Origin: J027 sp034437655
GTDB taxonomy: Bacteria > Chloroflexota > Anaerolineae > Aggregatilineales > J027
NCBI GenBank assembly: GCA_034437655.1
Contig: DAOTTU010000080.1
Span: forward strand, 70,680 to 134,679
DNA length: 64,000 bases
Direction: 5' to 3'
Position numbers and translations under genes: made by a program. The notes beneath the pieces are model-generated. The model searched no databases. It was given only the letters and a program-made list of their open reading frames with translations, and was not told where the DNA came from. This document shows positions 25,478 to 32,751 of the stretch, in pieces (the first letter of the stretch is position 1; the number at the start of each line of letters is the position of its first letter).

Positions 25478-26503
25478 ATGCCCCCCTTCTCCGCAACTGT
25501 GCCAACCATAACCATGCCGCCGGCTGGGGATGCAATGCCCGTGTATGTTGCGCGGCGTGTCCTTAAAAATATGGCGCGTGCTGCACAACAGTATCCGGCT
25601 GATGAAACGGGTGAGGCACTCATCGGTTTTGCCTGGACACAGGGCAAAACACCACCCAGAATCTACTTGTTAGAGACGATTGCCCCCGGGCAAGATGCCA
25701 TTCGCGAATGGGCGATGTTCGAACAAGGTAGCGCCTGGCAAGATGACGTCTTCCAGTGGTACCACGAGAACTGGGAGCTTTACCGCCATCTGCGCCGCGC
25801 TTCGTATGGAAATGCTGTGGCCGGTAAGTGGGACACCCCACTACGTTATCTGGGGGACTGGCATAAGCAGCCGGGCATCGTGCAACCATCACGGGGAGAT
25901 TTTCGGACGGCCAAACGCTTTATGAAGGCCCAACAGCTTGACTATATGTTGACACCCATTGTTACATTTGCAGATGAGGTGATAGACGAAGCTGAACAAA
26001 ACACCGTATTGCTTGATGACGATGCAACGTCTGGCCCGGCAATCCGTATAGATTTTTGGATGATCTATCCGGCTGGGAGCCGCTTTGAACGGGTACAGCC
26101 AGTACTTGTCGAAAATGAGGACTTGCCGCGCCTGCCGCCACTGCCCTGGAATTTAGCCAACGAGGAGCGCTTCATGCAAGAATTGGACATGCTCGAAGCG
26201 GATGGCATTCAAGTGCTTGATATTGTGCAGCGCAACACCCGCCAGCATCCACCGCTGGACACGTGTCTGCTACTCCACCGTGAAGGCGCACAGTCGGTTG
26301 TTATTGCAGTAACAGCGGCCAGTTATCCGTGGCGGCAGCCGGCCTGGCGTGTCGCACCGATTTTGCGTCCGCGTGGCGACGAGGATTTCTTTGAGCTGCT
26401 GTACCGCGTTTCGAAGCCTGTCGAGAATGTCTTGCCAGACTGGAAACACGCGCACTATCTGCTGGACGGAGTTCGCGCCCTTGAGGAGAAACAACATACA
26501 TGA
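25478..26503 (+). CDS. JAB/MPN-domain protein with altered metal site, fused to a C-terminal UBC/RWD-like region
   Basis: A 341-residue protein starting one base after the E2 gene. Residues 20-215 match a prokaryotic JAB (JAMM) isopeptidase: Glu43 in DETGEALIGF, then LGDWHKQPGIVQPSRGD (126-141). The zinc motif should be H-x-H-P; here it is His129-Lys-Gln131-Pro, from an unambiguous CAG codon, with Ser138 and Asp141 kept and the loop one residue short. Zinc binding may be weakened or lost. Residues 230-325 (FMQELDMLEADGIQVL, then PPLDTCLLLHREG, SVVIAVTAASYPWRQPAW) follow a UBC/RWD pattern without a catalytic Cys. JAB partners normally trim or remove modifiers. The stop overlaps the E1 start (ATGA). 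Confidence 0.78.
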   Translation: MPPFSATVPTITMPPAGDAMPVYVARRVLKNMARAAQQYPADETGEALIGFAWTQGKTPPRIYLLETIAPGQDAIREWAMFEQGSAWQDDVFQWYHENWELYRHLRRASYGNAVAGKWDTPLRYLGDWHKQPGIVQPSRGDFRTAKRFMKAQQLDYMLTPIVTFADEVIDEAEQNTVLLDDDATSGPAIRIDFWMIYPAGSRFERVQPVLVENEDLPRLPPLPWNLANEERFMQELDMLEADGIQVLDIVQRNTRQHPPLDTCLLLHREGAQSVVIAVTAASYPWRQPAWRVAPILRPRGDEDFFELLYRVSKPVENVLPDWKHAHYLLDGVRALEEKQHT

Positions 26504-27450
26504 GCGACCAGAACCGCACAACAGACTGGGATCGTGTCGAACGCCTTTTGGGGCAAGCGGTTCTTGAACACCTGCAACAGCAGACCGTTGGCGTGATTGG
26601 GCTCGGCTCTGGTGGCGGCTACGTAGCCGTGGCACTGGCTATGACGGGTGTGCAACATTTCGTTCTGGTCGATAATGACGTTATTGATGAGGCCAACGTC
26701 GTGCGCCATGTCGCTGACCGTCGCTATCTGGGACGATCAAAAGTTGAAGCTGTGCAAGACCTCATTCTGGCGCGTAACCCGGCGGCTACACTCACAACCT
26801 TTCAAGGGCGCATTGAAGACAACCTTGATTTGTTAGATGGGCTTGATCTGGTTGTTGTTGGGGTCGATACTGAGGTCGCCAAGTTTGGTATCAATGCCGC
26901 ATGCCTGGAGCGTGGGCTGACAGCGGTCTATGCAGGTGTCTATGAACGCGGTGAAGGTGGCGATGTGGTGACGATTCGTCCCATGAATGGGCCGTGCTAT
27001 GCGTGTTGGGCCGAATCTTTGCGCGAAGGCTATGTTTCGCCCAATCCTGATGGCTCCGGCAAACCACTGGACTATGGTCAAATACGCGAAGATGGCACGA
27101 TTGAAGCGGAGCCGGGACTATGGCTGGACGTAGTGCGCGTTGCGAACACGCAGGCCAATATCGCGCTGAATGTGCTGTTGCAAGGCACCGACGCTGCCCG
27201 ACACTTGCCCGGTAATACGATCATTATGGCGAATCAAGCTCTCGAGATCATCGCTGGCCAACAAACGGAACCCTTTTCCGCAGAATGGGTGAATATCCAG
27301 CGTAATCCTGACTGCCTGGTTTGCGGTGAGTACTATCAACAGGCAGCGGCCGCCGCAGAAACCCTTTCACTGGATGACTTGCTTGATCGCCAGCAATCTA
27401 CAGCGCTTGATAATCTGGAACAACAACAGGAAGGTGACCATGACGACTGA
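26500..27450 (+). CDS. E1-like ThiF/MoeB-family adenylyltransferase
   Basis: A 316-residue E1-like enzyme that would adenylate the C-terminus of a ubiquitin-like modifier. GLGSGGGYVAVALAMTGV (res. 34-51) is the ATP loop; VLVDNDVIDEANVVRHV (56-71) holds the conserved Asp, Asn and Arg; VVVGVDTEVAKFGINAACLERGL carries Cys135. Two Cys pairs, CYAC (166-169) and CLVC (272-275), form the usual structural zinc site. No ubiquitin-fold or rhodanese domain is attached. The C-terminal 40 residues are Ala/Gln/Asp-rich. GAGGAG precedes the ATG, which overlaps the JAB stop, and the next gene starts inside it, so translation is coupled. Confidence 0.9.
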   Translation: MSDQNRTTDWDRVERLLGQAVLEHLQQQTVGVIGLGSGGGYVAVALAMTGVQHFVLVDNDVIDEANVVRHVADRRYLGRSKVEAVQDLILARNPAATLTTFQGRIEDNLDLLDGLDLVVVGVDTEVAKFGINAACLERGLTAVYAGVYERGEGGDVVTIRPMNGPCYACWAESLREGYVSPNPDGSGKPLDYGQIREDGTIEAEPGLWLDVVRVANTQANIALNVLLQGTDAARHLPGNTIIMANQALEIIAGQQTEPFSAEWVNIQRNPDCLVCGEYYQQAAAAAETLSLDDLLDRQQSTALDNLEQQQEGDHDD

Positions 27451-27850
27451 CCGACAGAATCCAACCAACACGAACCAACCAGACAATAACGACCGCATCA
27501 AAATTCCAGTGGATGTGCAGCCGGATAATGCCGTGCCCGGGTCAGCGGGTGCGCCTTCATCAGCAGATGACGCACTGCCACCGCTCCCAGAAAATAGCAC
27601 ACAGGACACCCCACCAGACCAGCAAGATCACGAGGAGAACAGGGCGCAGATGAATGCCCGACTCGAGCGGCTGGGTGGTGAACCTGCTCCAGATATTACC
27701 CCAGAAGAGTTTGCACGGTTGCAGCAGAGCGGTCATCTACATATTGATGCGCAGGGACGAGTCCGCAGTCCGCGTTACAGTCGCGGTACTACAGATTCAG
27801 GGGTATCCCTGCGTAAGCGCCGGGCGTGGTATGGTTGCCACTACTGTTGA
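27440..27850 (+). CDS. small protein with disordered N-terminus and Cys-rich C-terminus, last gene of the E2/JAB/E1 operon
   Basis: A 136-residue protein not recognised by family. ATG 27440 lies inside the end of the E1 gene behind CAGGAAGGTG. The first 70 residues are Asn/Asp/Pro/Gln-rich and probably disordered. Residues 70-115 contain a helix (NARLERLGG, ITPEEFARLQQSG) and a short LHIDAQGRVRS strand-turn. The end is basic and then RAWYGCHYC, so the last residue is Cys. It has no GG terminus and no clear beta-grasp, but its place makes it a candidate substrate, adaptor or cryptic modifier. The gene end overlaps the convergent sensor kinase gene by 10 bases. Confidence 0.65.
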   Translation: MTTDRQNPTNTNQPDNNDRIKIPVDVQPDNAVPGSAGAPSSADDALPPLPENSTQDTPPDQQDHEENRAQMNARLERLGGEPAPDITPEEFARLQQSGHLHIDAQGRVRSPRYSRGTTDSGVSLRKRRAWYGCHYC

Positions 27851-29490
27851 CGTGGACTCACCACTGTATCACCGGGGTCGTGGGTCGGCTGCGGCAACCA
27901 GATGGTGAAGACAGTGCCGCGATTGACCTCACTGCTAACGCTAATTTTGCCGCCATGCGCGTCGATAATCTCTTTTGAAATCGCCAGGCCAAGCCCGGTT
28001 CCCTGGCGACGAGCGCGGCTTTTGTCTACCTGATAAAAGCGTTCAAAAATGCGCGGAATATCCGCCGCTGGTATCCCTTCCCCTGTGTCTTGCACTTGAA
28101 TTTCAATTCCACCGTGTACAGTTTGGGCTTGCAACCATACCTCACCCTCGGTTGGGGTGTGTTTGATGGCGTTGTCAGTCAGATTCGTGAACACCTGGGC
28201 CAGGCGGTCCCCGTCACCAGCGATATGTGGAAGGGGATCAATGTCGATGTGTAGAGTAAGGCCTTTTTGCTGCGCTTTGATTTGTAGGCTCTGCCCGACA
28301 CTGGTCAAAATGCGCTGAATATCAATCGTACTGCGCATCATATCCAACCGCCCCGACTGAATACGCGCCAGTTCAAGCAGGTCGCTCACCATGCGATTCA
28401 TACGCAATGCTTCTGCTTCAATAATTGATGCCGAGTTGCGTGCTTGCTCGCCTTCGGCTACACCTTCATAAATTGCCTGAGCAAACCCTTGAATACTGGT
28501 GAGCGGTGTGCGCAAATCATGCGAGACATTAGCGAGGAAATCACGCTGGGCTTGCTGCGTAATCTGGACCTGTTCGACCATCTGGTTAAATGTGCGCGCC
28601 ATCATCTGCATCTCACCGGGCCCTTGAATAGGGGCACGATGGGTGTAGTCGCCAGTGGCGATGGCATTAGCGGTTGCGGCAATGTCGTTGATGGGGCGCG
28701 AAATCCAGCGCACAAGGATAAACGATGCCATAAGCGCGAAAAATAGACCCACAATCGCCGCCTGAATCAACGCGAGGAAAATGCCATCACCTTCATATTC
28801 TTGCAAAATGGTGCCGATTGTGTGTTCGGGGAAGGGTTCGGCCGCCATGACTGAAAAGCCAAGCGCCTCCTGAGTATCTGTGACGGGGCCACAGGCGATT
28901 TCGACGCTTTCTAGCAGCACACTGGTCGCGCTAAAGGGCAATATATCACTGAGGATACCAACACGTGGCAACATCGCAAACAACCATCGACTGCCATCGA
29001 CATCTTCAAAGTTCCCCGTTGTGATATTCGTGTTTAAACGGTGTTCCGCAGCAAGCAATGCTTCCCCTTCGATATCGCCATCAAGCAAACGCGGATAGTC
29101 GCCCTGTTCGGCTGTGTCCCACACGATGCAATTGCTCCCACTCAAGATCAGGAAGCGGGTATCTGTTGCTTCTGCTTGCTCGCTAAGGGTTTCGCGCAGG
29201 ACCATATTGGCTGTGTCGCGGGCAGTGTCTCTATTTTCGAGTCGATCTCGCAAGCGCTCACCGGGAGGGCGCTCATCGTCATTGGCAGCGACATTGCGCA
29301 TAGCGTTATAGCGTTCGAGAACCGTGCTGGTTGTGTCCAGTAAAACGGCTGTTAGATCAAGTGAGGCGCTATCGGTGTTGGGTGGGTTGGCCCGCAGAAC
29401 CAGCAACAGCGCCACCCACATGATGAGCAGACTTACAATAAGGATCAAACTGAATGCAGCAAACATCCGAAATGTGAGACGGTTCATCAT
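27841..29490 (-). CDS. sensor histidine kinase (HAMP, HisKA, HATPase)
   Basis: A 549-residue membrane kinase. Helix 1 (about res. 10-32) and helix 2 (about 237-260) flank an extracellular sensor of about 200 residues that contains DTRFLILSGSNCIVWD and may be a dCache/PAS-like domain. HAMP follows (262-314), then HisKA with phospho-His324 in NVSHDLRTPLTSI, then the ATPase with the N box NLTDNAIKHTP, DTGEGIPAADI and GTGLGLAISKEII. No response regulator is next to it in the window. A small gene lies 27 bases upstream and is probably cotranscribed. Confidence 0.95.
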   Translation of the reverse strand: MMNRLTFRMFAAFSLILIVSLLIMWVALLLVLRANPPNTDSASLDLTAVLLDTTSTVLERYNAMRNVAANDDERPPGERLRDRLENRDTARDTANMVLRETLSEQAEATDTRFLILSGSNCIVWDTAEQGDYPRLLDGDIEGEALLAAEHRLNTNITTGNFEDVDGSRWLFAMLPRVGILSDILPFSATSVLLESVEIACGPVTDTQEALGFSVMAAEPFPEHTIGTILQEYEGDGIFLALIQAAIVGLFFALMASFILVRWISRPINDIAATANAIATGDYTHRAPIQGPGEMQMMARTFNQMVEQVQITQQAQRDFLANVSHDLRTPLTSIQGFAQAIYEGVAEGEQARNSASIIEAEALRMNRMVSDLLELARIQSGRLDMMRSTIDIQRILTSVGQSLQIKAQQKGLTLHIDIDPLPHIAGDGDRLAQVFTNLTDNAIKHTPTEGEVWLQAQTVHGGIEIQVQDTGEGIPAADIPRIFERFYQVDKSRARRQGTGLGLAISKEIIDAHGGKISVSSEVNRGTVFTIWLPQPTHDPGDTVVSPRQQ

Positions 29491-29517
29491 GTGCCTGATA
29501 GCTTTACTCGTGAGCGG

Positions 29518-29742
29518 TTATTTTTCACTGATTGTGACGGACTGAAACACCAGCGTCAGCCGACGCGTGCTGCCATTTTCGTCATCGCCATCAATATACA
29601 CACGGTCTACCAACAGCGGGTCATGGGTGTTGATACAAAAATTGAATAGTTCTTCGAGTGTGTTGAATGGCTGCGCAACTTCTTCGAGTCCTGTGTCTTC
29701 ATTCCATTGCCGAAAAACGACTTCGCCACCTTCTAGAGGCAT
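29518..29742 (-). CDS. small acidic protein, unknown
   Basis: A 74-residue soluble protein with a good AAGGGA site before ATG 29742. It looks like one alpha/beta unit: EGGEVVFRQWNED, a helix (NTLEELFNFCINTHD), then VDRVYIDGDDENGSTRRLTLVFQSVTISE. No family recognised. It lies upstream of the sensor kinase on the same strand and may be part of the same transcript. Confidence 0.6.
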   Translation of the reverse strand: MPLEGGEVVFRQWNEDTGLEEVAQPFNTLEELFNFCINTHDPLLVDRVYIDGDDENGSTRRLTLVFQSVTISEK

Positions 29743-29897
29743 AACGATTTTCCCTTATTTGCGATAAACTTTGCCGCTAGTGTACAGGTGGACGTTCTAC
29801 AGCTACAAGCCCGGGCATCAGTGATTGTTGAGATGCATCACAATGGGTTATGGTTATAAAAATGCTGATCGTAGTTAAACAGTGCAGGTGAGTCGGT

Positions 29898-32672
29898 GTG
29901 TTCATAAAACGTCTTTTGCTCCTATTGATCTTTTTTGGTGTGGTGGCTGTTCCCGTGCGCAGTACCGCCCAAAGCGATGAACGTCAGCGCTTGCAACTGG
30001 AAGAAACGACAGACCGCCAACTTCTGTCCATAACCACAACTGACGAGGCTGTGCTTGTAGCCGCCGGGACTTACCTGTTGCGTTTTACACCAGGCACCAC
30101 TATGCGCGACACACAACTTCAACTAAATGGCACCATCCGCGCCCTGGTCGCCAATACCGATCATGCATTTGCACTTACAGCCAACCACATCATTGTTATC
30201 AATTTGCAAAATTTTCAGGTTGTGCATGAAATTGCTGGTGGTGGTGAAGAAATCGTGCTGCACCGGGATCATCTGTTGCTCTTGAATGCGGACGCTGGCG
30301 TGCGTCAATATCGTATTGAACATGACGGGCACTTACAGCTACAACGCGACCTGGCGACGATGAACCGCGTCAAAAGCGCGGCTGTGCTGGATGACGGGAC
30401 CGTCTTGATTGTTGATCAAGCGGCGGGTTTTGAAATTTTTGTGCCACAACTTACGCCCATGATGTCAGCACTGCTCCCGTCTATGAGTGCGGAACGGTTA
30501 CTGGTGCAAGGTGACGTTGTGTTGGCGTTAGACGGTCATCGCCTGCAACTCCTGGACGTCTCAACTCGCTCTACACCGCAACCGATAGGACACTACGCCC
30601 CGCTCCATGATGCACGACATGCTGCAACCTTTGGTTCCTTCGTGCTTGTCGCTGATGCCAGCGACGGGCTTAAAGTGTATCACGAGGACATGACCTACCT
30701 GAGTGGGGACATCCGCAACAGTGCGCAATATGTCGCCGTAGACCCGTCCGGGCAGTGGGTTGTAAGCAGTCAGCGTGATGTGGTCGTCATCTATGACGCC
30801 CGTGTATTGCCGAACCTTGAGCGGCGCACCACACTCCCTGTCTGGGACACTCCGGGACGCATCAGCTTTGCGCGCGATGGGTTGGCGCTGGTCGCAGTCG
30901 GTGATGGTGGGCTGGCCGTGATTGACCTCGCGCAGCAAACCATTCTGGCAGGCTTACCATTTTCTGGCCCGGTGATGCACGTCCTGCCACACCCGCAGCT
31001 TGACTTGTGGTATGTGCTGCTTGGGGACGGGCGGTTGCTAACGTTGCGTTTTGACCGTTCTCGTGGACAGGTAGACACCATTTTCAGTGAATTTGATGCC
31101 CCGGGTCAACCCAGCATGTTAGCATTGCAAGACGAGCGCTTAGTTGTGTCAGCAGGCCGGGCGGGTGCGCTTATCCTGGACATTTCCAATCCCGGGCAAC
31201 CACAATTTGAATTGAACATTGCCGCGTTAGAAAGCGTGCAATCTGTCCATTTCAGCGCCGGGCAACTTGTGCTGCACGATGGCATGTGGCTGCGTGGCCT
31301 TGAGGCAACAGGTAGTGGTTTCGGTCAAACATTCGTCGCCACACTCGCGGAGCCAGGCTGGGTTGCATCGTCTGAACGTGAACTGTTGCTGGGGGGTGGT
31401 GTTTCTCTTGCACGCTGGCAACCCACACAAGCCGGGTGGGAGGCCACAACGACCTATCGTGCGCCGCAAGCATTCAGCGATATGGCATTTGCAGGCGACA
31501 ATGTGATCCTTGCTGGCACCGACGGTCAGCTTCATGCGCTCAACATTATGCAACCCGCCCAACCGCGCCTTGTTGCCACTTATGCAACCAACATCCCACT
31601 CACAGAGCTGGCAATGTTGGCAAATGGGGCACAATTAGAGGCAATCTTGCGCGAAGGAACAACCGCTGTGCATCGGTTCCCCCTCACAGATAGTGCTGCT
31701 GAGCCAGGCGTACTATATCGCGTCCCGGCACCTCGTCAACGCTTCAATCAAACCGACGACACACAAACACTTTCGGCCACATCATCAACGCTGGACGTTA
31801 CCAGCCAGCTTAGCACCTCCGAAGGGCGCTTCATCGGGACACGGGACGGCCAGTTACTCCGCCAGCCTGACACCGCTTCCAGCCCGACAGGCATGATTGA
31901 TGGGCTTGACACCCCTATACTGGGCATTGCATCCACCCACGACCAAACACTCTTGCTCAGCCTGGGTGATGCCGGGTTGGCATGGGTTGATGTCGAGAGC
32001 GAGAGCATCATCCGACGTGCCGAAGACGTCACCGCGCTGCAAGCCAGCCTTGACGATAGCGGGGAGTGGTTGGCTGTGGCAACGGGCCGCTGTGGATTGG
32101 CGATGTATGCTGTTGATGACCTGACATTGTTTGCACTTGCGCAAGATGGCACCGTGAGCGATGTGCGTTTTGTGGATGCACAGACAGTAGAAGCAATGGT
32201 TGACGGTTATCCTGCTAAATATGCCTTCGATACAACGGCCACAACGCAGGTGCTTCCTTCGTTTAGCGTGCAACTACAATCACCCACCGCTACAGCTCTA
32301 CGTTGGCAAAGTGCGGCCGATGGTTGTGTGCCAATCGAGCATGAGGTACTTATCAATGGCAATGTCGTTGACCGCACCACCGCAACTACTTATCCACGCG
32401 CCAGCTTGCCTACCACACAATTTAGCTGGCAGGTCATCGCCGTGGACCCTTTCGGTAACCGCAACCCCAGTGCTGAACAACTTGTTGAAGTAGACACCGC
32501 CGGGTGGCTCTCGATTGCGCAGCAATATCAACCCCTGCCGCGTCGCAGTGACACTTCTGTAATCACATCGAACAATCTGCCGTGGTACCTGCTCGGCGGG
32601 GTGCTGGTCTTGTCAGGTGTTGGTGGTTTATGGGGATTGTACCGTCTCTGGCAAGTTCGCGGCGAGTTCTGA
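29898..32672 (+). CDS. large secreted beta-propeller protein with C-terminal membrane anchor
   Basis: A 924-residue exported protein starting at GTG 29898 with a clear signal peptide (MFIKRLLLLLIFFGVVAVP, cleavage near STAQS). Many blade-like repeats follow (for example LALVAVGDGGLAVIDL, LVVSAGRAGALILDIS, VFLADASDGLKV-type units resembling LVIVD repeats). Near res. 805-885 a fibronectin-III-like stretch (SVQLQSPTATALRWQSAADG to FSWQVIAVDPFGNRN) precedes a single membrane helix at about 895-917 and a short basic tail, so the propeller faces outside. No enzymatic motif is visible. Confidence 0.78.
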   Translation: MFIKRLLLLLIFFGVVAVPVRSTAQSDERQRLQLEETTDRQLLSITTTDEAVLVAAGTYLLRFTPGTTMRDTQLQLNGTIRALVANTDHAFALTANHIIVINLQNFQVVHEIAGGGEEIVLHRDHLLLLNADAGVRQYRIEHDGHLQLQRDLATMNRVKSAAVLDDGTVLIVDQAAGFEIFVPQLTPMMSALLPSMSAERLLVQGDVVLALDGHRLQLLDVSTRSTPQPIGHYAPLHDARHAATFGSFVLVADASDGLKVYHEDMTYLSGDIRNSAQYVAVDPSGQWVVSSQRDVVVIYDARVLPNLERRTTLPVWDTPGRISFARDGLALVAVGDGGLAVIDLAQQTILAGLPFSGPVMHVLPHPQLDLWYVLLGDGRLLTLRFDRSRGQVDTIFSEFDAPGQPSMLALQDERLVVSAGRAGALILDISNPGQPQFELNIAALESVQSVHFSAGQLVLHDGMWLRGLEATGSGFGQTFVATLAEPGWVASSERELLLGGGVSLARWQPTQAGWEATTTYRAPQAFSDMAFAGDNVILAGTDGQLHALNIMQPAQPRLVATYATNIPLTELAMLANGAQLEAILREGTTAVHRFPLTDSAAEPGVLYRVPAPRQRFNQTDDTQTLSATSSTLDVTSQLSTSEGRFIGTRDGQLLRQPDTASSPTGMIDGLDTPILGIASTHDQTLLLSLGDAGLAWVDVESESIIRRAEDVTALQASLDDSGEWLAVATGRCGLAMYAVDDLTLFALAQDGTVSDVRFVDAQTVEAMVDGYPAKYAFDTTATTQVLPSFSVQLQSPTATALRWQSAADGCVPIEHEVLINGNVVDRTTATTYPRASLPTTQFSWQVIAVDPFGNRNPSAEQLVEVDTAGWLSIAQQYQPLPRRSDTSVITSNNLPWYLLGGVLVLSGVGGLWGLYRLWQVRGEF

Positions 32673-32751
32673 TGTTTTTCTTGCACACAATTGTCATAAT
32701 CTACACAGACTAACACTGGATAGAATACAACGGTAAAAGGACGTACTGACT

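Noticed and set aside
27326..27439. Extension of the last conjugation-operon gene upstream to 27326
   Set aside because: That part reads the E1 coding sequence in another frame; ATG 27440 has a ribosome site.
24191..27850. CBASS type II operon (Cap2/Cap3)
   Set aside because: No CD-NTase or effector gene is adjacent and E1 and E2 are separate proteins, whereas Cap2 is an E1-E2 fusion.
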